Of a stretch of 16,066 nucleotides of DNA, positions 6,538 to 13,694 are shown piece after piece; the stretch's first letter is position 1, and each line of letters begins with the position of its first letter. The stretch is from Thermoplasmata archaeon (GTDB taxonomy: Archaea; Thermoplasmatota; Thermoplasmata; RBG-16-68-12; JAGMCJ01). Where the stretch lies: the NCBI GenBank assembly GCA_023129265.1, contig JAGMCJ010000022.1, positions 1 through 16,066 on the forward strand, given 5' to 3'. A program made the position numbers and the translations under genes. The notes below the pieces were generated by a model. That model was given only the letters and a program-made list of their open reading frames with translations. It was not told where the DNA came from and did not search any database.

Positions 6538-7601
6538 CGCAACATCTCCTGGATTCTGTCAACGATTTCCTCACAGCCTTGGGTCAGAGGCTCGCACGTA
6601 GGTATGTGAAAACGAGACTGGTATTCATCGATAACCTGACTCAGCTCCTCTTCGGTGAGCCCCTCCTTGTTCACCGTGAGGGCGATCACCTTGGATTTGG
6701 AGGAGGACTCCAGAAGCAGGATTTCCTCCTCAACGGATGGCATCGGAATGTGGAGTTCCTCCTTGTAATAGTTCCTGAACTCACGGCCCGGGGCACATTG
6801 AAGGACTATGCCGCTCGGATTGCTTGCCATGATGATGGCCCGCGTGCCACAAACGTAGGCCGGATGGGATATGCTTCCCTGCCCTTCGATGAGTATGACC
6901 TGGGGCTTCCTCTCCTCGTATGCCAGGCTTATCTGGTGCTCCAGCTCGCCCACCATGAAGTCCCCGCCGATCGCATCAAGGGGGAGACCGTATTCCGCTC
7001 CCTGAAGAAGGCCCGTCTGGCCCGTGACGACGAACACGGACTTCACGCCCGCCCGCTCAAGCGCCTCAGTGAGGATCCACCCGGTCGTCCTCTTTCCTAT
7101 CGAACCATCCATCCCGAGTATGGGAATCCTCAACGCATCCATATCCCCGGCAAGATCGGCGAAGCGGTGGAGCTCCCCGAACGGGGGCTGCTTCCTGATG
7201 TCCCTGATTTCCACTGCCTTCTCTCGAGCGATGTTCGAGAACTCCGAGTCCCGAGCCAATTCCTCATGAAGACCTGATATCACGCCAATCCCGCTCTGAA
7301 GCGCATGGCGAACGGCAGGTCTGAGCTCATCCGGGAGGAACCCCCCGATCGTCGCGAGCCCGATTATGAGCCAGTCGGGCTTCTCCCCGAGACGGAGGGC
7401 TTCCTCAATTGACAAGAATATCTGTACCCCATTGGGCTTCCCCTCCAGTACGGCACCAGCATCTTGGCCAGCACAACTGCTGTCTATCACTCCAATTATC
7501 TTATATTTCTTAGAGAGCCTCACAAGGCCGTTTGCGGTCTTGCCTACGCTCCGACCGAACCCTTCCTCGCAGAGTACTATCGCTTTCTCCATCATCACCA
7601 T
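6534..7601 (-). CDS. DUF1611 family protein (DgcN-like, P-loop NTPase with N-terminal Rossmann-like domain)
   Basis: A 355-residue member of the DUF1611 family. Bacterial DgcN, in the same family, is linked to N-acetylation of D-glutamate; the archaeal function is not known to me. The N-terminal part (about 1-150) is Rossmann-like, with ATIGGFLPDELRPAV at 83-97. The C-terminal part is a P-loop domain with GMDGSIGKRTT (163-173), TGQTG (193-197) and EGQGSISHPAY (239-249), all hallmark motifs. The start at 7601 is supported by GGAG 10 bases upstream; internal Met codons at 7595 and 7592 are alternatives. It is translationally coupled by ATGA to phosphopantothenate synthetase, suggesting a role near CoA or beta-alanine/amino-acid metabolism, but this is inference from position only. 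Confidence 0.88.
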   Translation of the reverse strand: MVMMEKAIVLCEEGFGRSVGKTANGLVRLSKKYKIIGVIDSSCAGQDAGAVLEGKPNGVQIFLSIEEALRLGEKPDWLIIGLATIGGFLPDELRPAVRHALQSGIGVISGLHEELARDSEFSNIAREKAVEIRDIRKQPPFGELHRFADLAGDMDALRIPILGMDGSIGKRTTGWILTEALERAGVKSVFVVTGQTGLLQGAEYGLPLDAIGGDFMVGELEHQISLAYEERKPQVILIEGQGSISHPAYVCGTRAIIMASNPSGIVLQCAPGREFRNYYKEELHIPMPSVEEEILLLESSSKSKVIALTVNKEGLTEEELSQVIDEYQSRFHIPTCEPLTQGCEEIVDRIQEMLR

Positions 7602-7630
7602 CGTTTGTTGGCTCCGTAACCAGAACGATA

Positions 7631-7656
7631 GATATTTAAGAAGCTATTTATAAGTC
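7631..7656. promoter_or_regulatory. Divergent promoter region with near-palindromic TATA element
   Basis: Two AT-rich boxes lie in the 94-bp gap between the DUF1611 gene (-) and the TPR gene (+). The box at 7644-7654 reads ctatttataag, and its complement cttataaatag is an equally good TATA box, so it can serve both directions. It would give leaders of about 20 nt each way, which include GGAG for DUF1611 and an aaaggggga stretch (7677-7685) for the TPR gene. A second box, gatatttaag (7631-7640), could serve the minus strand with almost no leader. Confidence 0.5.
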
Positions 7657-7695
7657 CATCGCGATTGAATCCAAGAAAGGGGGAGAGTCAACAGC

Positions 7696-8394
7696 GTGTC
7701 GGCCAGTCGTAAACTGAAGGTTGAGAGCAATCGCGCGGTTTCCTCGGGCAACGACCTCTTCAAGAAGGGTCAGTACGGGGACGCGATGAAGGAGTTCAAC
7801 AGGGCTCTGAAGGCGAATCCCGAGAACGCTGTCGCGTGGAACAATCGGGGAATCATTCTCCTGAAAGCAGGGAAGTCTCTTGAGTCTGTCAAATGTTTCA
7901 ACGAGGCGATCAAGGTCCACGCCAACTACTCCGATGCCTGGATGAACAAAGGCCTTGCGCTTGCCAAGATCGCTAAGTACCAGAGGGCGATGAAATGCTA
8001 CGACAGGGCAGTCGAGATCGACCCCGACAATGAGATTGCGTGGAACAACAAGGGGAACTTGTGGTCCAGGAGAGGGAAGTACAACGAGGCGTTGGAGTGC
8101 TTCGACAAGGCGCTTGACATAGACAGTGACTACGTCGCGGCGTGGAACAACAGAGGCGCCACGCTGCTGAAGACCGGCAAGTATCACGAGGCTCTGAGAT
8201 GCTTCAATAGGGTTCTGAGGAGGCGGACGAGCTTTGCCGAGGTCTGGCTCCAGAAGGGCAGGGCCCTCATGCAGCTCGGCCGACCGAGGCATGCCATAAT
8301 CTGTTTCGAGAAAGCTCTCTACTACAGGGACAGGTACGCTGCCGCGGAGAGGGCTATGGAGGAGGCAATAGAGGCGAAGGAGGCAGTCGAATAG
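7696..8394 (+). CDS. Six-repeat TPR protein
   Basis: A 232-residue soluble protein made almost wholly of tetratricopeptide repeats of 34 residues, at about 12-45, 46-79, 80-113, 114-147, 148-181 and 182-215. They carry the usual AWNNRG / A--CF-KAL-ID pattern; the last repeat is more divergent and Arg-rich. TPR stacks act as docking surfaces for other proteins. No signal peptide, membrane helix or catalytic domain is seen, so it should be cytoplasmic. The GTG start at 7696 is supported by a purine-rich aaaggggga run about 10 bases upstream and by the family-like start of the helix. The next gene, which also holds a TPR block, begins 5 nt after its stop, so both are co-transcribed and may interact. 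TPR identity is certain; the job is unknown. Confidence 0.93.
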   Translation: MSASRKLKVESNRAVSSGNDLFKKGQYGDAMKEFNRALKANPENAVAWNNRGIILLKAGKSLESVKCFNEAIKVHANYSDAWMNKGLALAKIAKYQRAMKCYDRAVEIDPDNEIAWNNKGNLWSRRGKYNEALECFDKALDIDSDYVAAWNNRGATLLKTGKYHEALRCFNRVLRRRTSFAEVWLQKGRALMQLGRPRHAIICFEKALYYRDRYAAAERAMEEAIEAKEAVE

Positions 8395-8399
8395 TCGAG

Positions 8400-11300
8400 A
8401 TGGAACGGGACAGGTGCTCCCTCTGCGGGGGCATGATCCGCCCCTACGTCAGATGCTCTCAGTGCGGGTTCACAGTCAGGAAGGAGATTGAAGACCTCGT
8501 CGGACCCTCCGAAAGATGCCAGAGGTGCGAGGGGAGCGCCCGCATCCAATTCGTATGCTCCTCGTGCGGCTCGAAGTTCGGCTACGGAAAAATCGTCAGG
8601 GAGGAAATCAAGGCATGTCCACTCTGCGGCTCCGAAGTGGAGAAGGACGCAAAACAGTGCACCTCCTGCGGGGCGACTCTTCTCGTCGAGGAAGAGAAAC
8701 CCAGGGAGATCATCATCGAGAAGACGAGGGAGAAGAGGAAGATCCTCGGCAAGATGCACGAGGATGACATCGAGGCTCTCAAGAAGACGCTGGACATCGA
8801 TGAAGACACCGCCGAACTCCTCTGCGGGAACGGATACAACTTGGTCTGGAAGCTGAAGCGGGCGACCATCAAGGAGCTGACCAAAACAGGACTGAAGAGG
8901 GACGAAGCGAGGAAGATAAAGGCAGCCGCAAAGGAAGTCCCGACCAAGGCGAAAGAACTGAAGAAGCGGATGCAGGAGACAGTTGAGCGGGAGTACGAGT
9001 GCCCCGTGTGCTCCTTGGTCGTCAGCGGGTTCGATGATTTCTGCTACAGCTGTGGATCCCTATTCATCACCGAGGTGGACGATCGCGTCATCCCCTATGA
9101 CATCAGCAGGAAGAGGGAGGGCATATCCACCCTGGCCTTCTTCGATGACAAGCTCTTGGAATATCCAGAAGACCCAATGCTCTGGTTCTCCAGGGGAGTG
9201 CTCCTGCGGTCCATGAGGAAGTACGAGAAGGCTCTCGACTCCATCGATAGAGCGCTCGAGCTCAATTCACTCCTGAGGAATGCGTGGATTCTCAAGGCGG
9301 ACATCCTAACGAAGATGAGAAGGTTCGACGAGGCAGCCTTCTGCTACAAGAAAGGCGTGGAGGAAGAGGTCGGGGTCACGGACGAGGAGATCCAGAAGAG
9401 AAGGGAAGAGCTGAGGTGGTTCCTGAGCAGGCTCAGCGAGGAAAGATGCTCGAACTGCGGAGCTGCGGTCTTCGTGGGAACCGAGGTTTGCCCTCTGTGC
9501 GGGCAATCACTCATCGAGCCCGAGATGCCAGAGATCCCGGAAGAGGAAGAAGAGGAAGCTCCCAGACTCATGCCGCTCGAGTATCGGAAGGACTTCCCGA
9601 AACTGAGGCCTCTCGGCCTGATTAACGGGCGAGGCCTGGTCAATGGAAGAGGAAAGGTCAACGGGCTCATCAACGGGAACGGCTTGATCAACGGTAGCGG
9701 CCTCACAAACCTGAGGGTGCTGAAGCCCAAACCGATGGTTTCCAGGGTCTCCACGATTGGCATCGCCCTCATAGTGCTTGTCTCAGTCATAGTGATGATG
9801 TACCCAGCCGAAGAGGCGGAGGCCGGCATAGTCATAGATGGCAGCTTCGATGACTGGTCTGGGGTGAGTATGTTCTCCGATCCGTTCCAGTCGGTCACGA
9901 ATCCCGCCATAAACATGTCCAGGTATGCCATCGACCACGGAAACGGACATCTGTCCTACTTCATCGAGGTCGAGGGTATGCCCTTCCAATCCACATCGTC
10001 ACCTGATTCGTTCTACGTTCTCATCGATGGTGACGCACAATCCGAGACCGGCTATGCTCTCCCACAACTCGGTGCGGACTACATGGTGGAGCTCTCAGGT
10101 CAGAATGGGACAATCATCGCTCATCGCGTGCTCGAGTTCAACACTTCCCGCAGCGCCGATGACTGGGCAGGCTGGATGGGAGCAGGCGGGGCAACAGCGA
10201 CCTTCAAGGACAACCGGATGGAACTCCAATTCAGCACATCCTTGATTGGGGACCTCTCCGAAGGGTTCCGCACCATCATTTACTCAGATGACAACCTCGG
10301 CAATCTGACGCACTCATCCATCGCCTTCGGGACGAGGGACAATCCGGACGTCCTGGTCGCTCAGCAAGGGACAAGCGACAAAATCATCGAGCTGGGCGAG
10401 GGCGTACTAGTCCTCAGAGCCGAGCTGAGAGGGATCAGGGAGACGCGCGTTGAATCGATATCTCTGGTCGACTCCTTCTCGAACGTCTACGAGTATGCGG
10501 TCTCGGGTGGACCTCTGCGCCAGGGGGAAAGGAGGCTTGTGGACATCACAGTGAACACGTCAGACCTGCAGTCTCACTCTGGGGAACTCGTCACATTCTC
10601 CGTTGTCCAGCTCAAGGACGGCGATGGTGGGGCAATCGCATTCAACCTCGAGGGTCAGCCCTCTGTGTCCTACGTATCCTCGCCACCCGCCAAGGAGGTC
10701 ATCGATGGCTGGTTCGGAGGCTGGAAGAACCAGAGTCTCAGGACGGACATCGATCCAGTCCCCCCCAGAAACGGAAACGTGGACATCCAAGACTACTTTG
10801 CCTATCACGATCGAGACGACAACTTCGCATACTTCTATTTCAACGTTGAAGGAGAAGTCTTCGCTGGCTTCGCTATTCCGCAGAAGGCGAAGAAGGCGGG
10901 TCCACCAGGACAACCGGTTCCTGGGCCTCCGGGAATACTCCCACCCGCAAATGGCGAGGACGTAGCCAGGATTTATATGGACTCCAACTTGTCCGCACCA
11001 TCCGCGTGTTTTGTCTACGAGATGTCTGTGGATGCCCTCATCGAGATTCGCGGGAAATACGGGGAGATCAAGAACCACACGCTCTATTTGTGTCAGGGAG
11101 GTGCATGGACACCCATTGACAGACCTATTTCCGACTCTGCGAATGACAAGACGCAAATAGAAATCTCGGTGAGCATGGCCTATACTCCTGATGTTAGCAA
11201 TACAAGGATTTTCTTCACGATGACGGACTGGAAATCAGATACGGATAATACGACTCTAGAAACCTCATGGGGAACGAGGAGCAGGACCAGGACCAGGACT

Positions 11301-12491
11301 ATCTACACGGTCGAGAGCACTGCCAGTTCTGCAACAACTACAGCATTCTCAACGCAAAGGAAACTGTTCCATGATGGAACGAACTTCTGGGCATTTTACT
11401 ATAATGGGACTGCATCAAACACCCGCTACGAATACAGCGCGGACGGGGAAAACTGGGGGACTTCAGGTCTTAATGCATTCATCACTCCCAGCGTTGTACT
11501 ATCATCTCTCTGGTATGACCATTCCAATCAGAAGGTTTACATCGTTGGGGATACTGCCGCCGATGATTTGTCAGTGACAGTCAGAAACGGAACAGTTTCT
11601 CCCGGTGGCAAGACAATAACCTGGGATCCTGAGGTGGAGGTTGACATATCATCGGAGGACGAACCGCTGAAAGTTGCATTCATCTGCAAGGCGGCCGATG
11701 ACAGAATTTGGATGGTCTCTAGTACGAATGAGACCAAAACTCTTCTCTCGTATAATGCCGCAGCACGCAGGTCAACGAATCCAGATGACTTTGGGGCTTG
11801 GGACCTAAGAACGGTTCTGCGGGATTCTGGAGTCTCTGACAATTGGGTATTTCCAATAATATTGCCATTGTCATCAGATTCAGCGAATCCAGACGTTTAC
11901 GCACTGTGGTACGCGGATGGAAATATCGAGGGGAAGAGGTGGAACAGTAGTTCGGGGGATTGGGAAACCCAAGAAGACATCGCAGTCGCACCCACGACTG
12001 GTGATGTGGACTATAAGTCCCCGTCTGCAGTCGTGGATAGCGATGGTCGGGTCAATGTTGTATACAGTGACGCCACTGGCTACGTTGTCTACAGGTACAG
12101 GCAGACTGGAGGATTCTGGCAGACAGGTCCCCAGGTCGAAGGCACTCAAACGGACAATAGGTATCCGACTCTAACCCTACTGGAGTCTTCAGATCCGGAA
12201 TACCTCTATGCCTTCTATGTGAATAGTAGCTATCAGATTCACTGCAGATACATGAGCGTCGGCGGAAGCAGTTGGTCGTCCCTCACACTCGCTCAGAACG
12301 ATGACACCAAGACGAATCTGACTTCAATCTATTCCGTCTCATCGGTGAGCTACATCTCCTGGGAATGGCTAAACATCACAGGTACGAACTACAATGTCGA
12401 TTTTGAAAGAATCCCAGAGTTCCAGGACATCCTCGCACCCGTCACTTTCACCCTTCTGATACCCATAGCTTTAAGGCGGAGAAAGAAGTAG
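8400..12491 (+). CDS. Giant membrane-spanning protein: zinc ribbons, HhH-like segment, TPR, NG repeat, TM helix, CBM9-like domains, propeller-like region, PEF-CTERM-like tail
   Basis: A 1363-residue protein of unknown function. The cytoplasmic half has three four-Cys zinc ribbons at 6-22, 40-56 and 73-90, an HhH-like helical segment (119-180), a fourth ribbon (Cys201, 204, 215, 218), about two TPRs (244-323) and a fifth ribbon (Cys350, 353, 364, 367). An acidic linker (375-387), an Asn-Gly repeat (407-437) and a Lys/Pro/Arg stretch precede one membrane helix (about 451-469). Acidic EEAEAG follows, so the C-terminal 890 residues should be outside. Outside lie two CBM9/DOMON-like domains, each opening with a V/I-I-D-G motif (477-645, 766-930), a Ser/Thr-rich linker and a propeller-like region (about 985-1335; Asp-box-like SADGENWG). 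The tail has PEF (1339-1341), a hydrophobic stretch and RRRKK, resembling an archaeosortase signal. Sixteen N-glycosylation sequons lie after the helix and one before. It sits 5 nt after the TPR gene. Confidence 0.9.
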   Translation: MERDRCSLCGGMIRPYVRCSQCGFTVRKEIEDLVGPSERCQRCEGSARIQFVCSSCGSKFGYGKIVREEIKACPLCGSEVEKDAKQCTSCGATLLVEEEKPREIIIEKTREKRKILGKMHEDDIEALKKTLDIDEDTAELLCGNGYNLVWKLKRATIKELTKTGLKRDEARKIKAAAKEVPTKAKELKKRMQETVEREYECPVCSLVVSGFDDFCYSCGSLFITEVDDRVIPYDISRKREGISTLAFFDDKLLEYPEDPMLWFSRGVLLRSMRKYEKALDSIDRALELNSLLRNAWILKADILTKMRRFDEAAFCYKKGVEEEVGVTDEEIQKRREELRWFLSRLSEERCSNCGAAVFVGTEVCPLCGQSLIEPEMPEIPEEEEEEAPRLMPLEYRKDFPKLRPLGLINGRGLVNGRGKVNGLINGNGLINGSGLTNLRVLKPKPMVSRVSTIGIALIVLVSVIVMMYPAEEAEAGIVIDGSFDDWSGVSMFSDPFQSVTNPAINMSRYAIDHGNGHLSYFIEVEGMPFQSTSSPDSFYVLIDGDAQSETGYALPQLGADYMVELSGQNGTIIAHRVLEFNTSRSADDWAGWMGAGGATATFKDNRMELQFSTSLIGDLSEGFRTIIYSDDNLGNLTHSSIAFGTRDNPDVLVAQQGTSDKIIELGEGVLVLRAELRGIRETRVESISLVDSFSNVYEYAVSGGPLRQGERRLVDITVNTSDLQSHSGELVTFSVVQLKDGDGGAIAFNLEGQPSVSYVSSPPAKEVIDGWFGGWKNQSLRTDIDPVPPRNGNVDIQDYFAYHDRDDNFAYFYFNVEGEVFAGFAIPQKAKKAGPPGQPVPGPPGILPPANGEDVARIYMDSNLSAPSACFVYEMSVDALIEIRGKYGEIKNHTLYLCQGGAWTPIDRPISDSANDKTQIEISVSMAYTPDVSNTRIFFTMTDWKSDTDNTTLETSWGTRSRTRTRTIYTVESTASSATTTAFSTQRKLFHDGTNFWAFYYNGTASNTRYEYSADGENWGTSGLNAFITPSVVLSSLWYDHSNQKVYIVGDTAADDLSVTVRNGTVSPGGKTITWDPEVEVDISSEDEPLKVAFICKAADDRIWMVSSTNETKTLLSYNAAARRSTNPDDFGAWDLRTVLRDSGVSDNWVFPIILPLSSDSANPDVYALWYADGNIEGKRWNSSSGDWETQEDIAVAPTTGDVDYKSPSAVVDSDGRVNVVYSDATGYVVYRYRQTGGFWQTGPQVEGTQTDNRYPTLTLLESSDPEYLYAFYVNSSYQIHCRYMSVGGSSWSSLTLAQNDDTKTNLTSIYSVSSVSYISWEWLNITGTNYNVDFERIPEFQDILAPVTFTLLIPIALRRRKK
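9618..9710 (+). repeat. Asn-Gly repeat segment within the giant protein
   Basis: Residues 407-437 read as five to six units of the form (L/K)-(I/V/T)-N-G-x-G: LINGRG, LVNGRG, KVNG, LINGNG, LINGSG, LTN. The DNA copies differ in codons (for example attaacggg, gtcaatgga, atcaacggt), so the repeat is conserved as protein rather than recently duplicated. It lies between the last cytoplasmic zinc ribbon and the membrane helix. Confidence 0.85.
12468..12476 (+). promoter_or_regulatory. Possible internal TATA-like box before the GTPase
   Basis: The sequence agctttaag lies 27-35 bases before the ATG at 12503, inside the last codons of the giant gene. It could give the GTPase and polymerase genes transcription separate from the surface protein. 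The match is weak, and read-through from the upstream genes is equally possible. Confidence 0.25.
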
Positions 12492-12502
12492 CCATTACTC
12501 CG

Positions 12503-13693
12503 ATGGAAGCCGGGATTGTAGGGAAGCCGAACGTCGGGAAATCGACCTTCTTTTCCGCAGCAACTTTGGCTCCCGCCGAAATCGCGGACTACCCCTTCAC
12601 AACGATCGAAGCGAACAGAGGGGTCACTTACGTGAGGGCGAAGTGCCCTCACGAGGAGCTGGGAACTGAGTGCAACCCAAATAACGCCCCTTGCGAAAAC
12701 GGGACCCGGCTGGTGCCCGTTGAGATGCTGGACGTCGCAGGCCTCGTTCCGGACGCTCACAAAGGCCGCGGACTCGGCAACAAGTTCCTGGACGATCTCA
12801 GGCAGGCGAAGGCACTCATTCACATCGTTGACGCTAGCGGCGGTACGGACCACGAAGGGAACATAGTGCAGGTCGGTAGCCACGACCCTCTGTCCGATGT
12901 GCGGTTCCTGGACACCGAGATATCTCAATGGATAAGGAGCATCCTGGAAAAAGGATGGAAGAAGGTTGTCAGGCAGATTCAACTGGACGGGCTGAAAGTG
13001 GAGAAGGCAATCCAGGAGAGGATGACTGGTCTGGGATTCACCGACGCAATGGTCCTGGGTGCACTCAGGCGGACGGAAATCGGTGAGACGCCGATGAACT
13101 GGTCCGAGGACGACATCCTCAAACTCGCGGACAACCTTCGCAAGGTCGGCAAACCCATGATAGTCGCCGCCAACAAGTGCGACATCGCCCCGGATGAGAA
13201 CATCAAGAGGCTGGAGTCACTGGATGACAAGATAGTTGTTCCGACATCGGCGGAAGCGGAGCTTGCCCTTCGGCGCGCTGCCAAATCGGGCCTAATCTCG
13301 TACGATGTGGGGGACGATCATTTCGAGATCCTGGATGAGAGCAAGCTCAACGCTGACCAACTCAAGGGACTGGAGTTCATGGACGGCGTTCTGAAGAAGT
13401 TCGGTAGCACTGGGATTCAGAGATGTGTGGAGGAGGCCGTGTTCAACCTTTTGGACATGATGGTCGTCTATCCTGTCGAGGATGAGAACAAGTGGACCGA
13501 CAAGGACGGTCGAGTCCTGCCCGATGCCTACCTTCTCCCCCGGGGCAGCAATGCAAAGGATTTAGCCTACGAGGTGCATACAGACCTCGGAGACAACTTC
13601 ATTCGTGCAATTGATGGCAGAACCAAGAGGGTTCTCGGTGCCGATCACGAGCTGAAGGATGGAGACATCATCACGATAGTGGCAAGGGCATAA
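12503..13693 (+). CDS. Obg-family GTPase of the Ygr210-like archaeal group with C-terminal TGS domain (annotated as YchF in many genomes)
   Basis: A 396-residue translation-associated P-loop GTPase/ATPase. G1 is GKPNVGKS (7-14), G2 lies near PFTTIE (31-36), and G3 is DVAG (77-80), directly followed by the Gly-rich HKGRGLGNKFLDDLRQA stretch that marks the Ygr210 group of archaea and fungi. G4 is NKCD (224-227). A helical middle domain follows, and a TGS domain (about 330-396; GSNAKDLAYEVHTDLGDNFIRA) ends the protein. Four Cys residues lie in the insertion before G3 (Cys48, 57 and 64 are clear there), perhaps family-typical. Obg-like proteins bind ribosomes; the role of this group is not well defined. 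The gene begins 11 nt after the surface protein and ends one base before polymerase B. Confidence 0.92.
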   Translation: MEAGIVGKPNVGKSTFFSAATLAPAEIADYPFTTIEANRGVTYVRAKCPHEELGTECNPNNAPCENGTRLVPVEMLDVAGLVPDAHKGRGLGNKFLDDLRQAKALIHIVDASGGTDHEGNIVQVGSHDPLSDVRFLDTEISQWIRSILEKGWKKVVRQIQLDGLKVEKAIQERMTGLGFTDAMVLGALRRTEIGETPMNWSEDDILKLADNLRKVGKPMIVAANKCDIAPDENIKRLESLDDKIVVPTSAEAELALRRAAKSGLISYDVGDDHFEILDESKLNADQLKGLEFMDGVLKKFGSTGIQRCVEEAVFNLLDMMVVYPVEDENKWTDKDGRVLPDAYLLPRGSNAKDLAYEVHTDLGDNFIRAIDGRTKRVLGADHELKDGDIITIVARA

Positions 13694-13694
13694 G

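Noticed and set aside
6579..7277. 232-codon open frame on the plus strand
   Set aside because: It lies wholly inside the DUF1611 gene on the other strand. The product has no recognisable domain, while the minus-strand protein shows all family motifs; it reflects codon bias.
7648..8292. 214-codon minus-strand open frame over the TPR gene
   Set aside because: The repeat pattern is the shadow of TPR codons on the other strand; the product has no domain of its own.
9618..9710. CRISPR-like or recent DNA tandem repeat
   Set aside because: Units are only 12-18 bases, differ in codons, lie inside a coding frame and have no spacers. The repetition is at protein level.
9344..9931. 195-codon minus-strand open frame over the NG repeat and membrane helix
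   Set aside because: Its Pro/Leu/Ser-rich repeat is the complement of the Asn-Gly repeat, and no promoter or ribosome binding site is seen.
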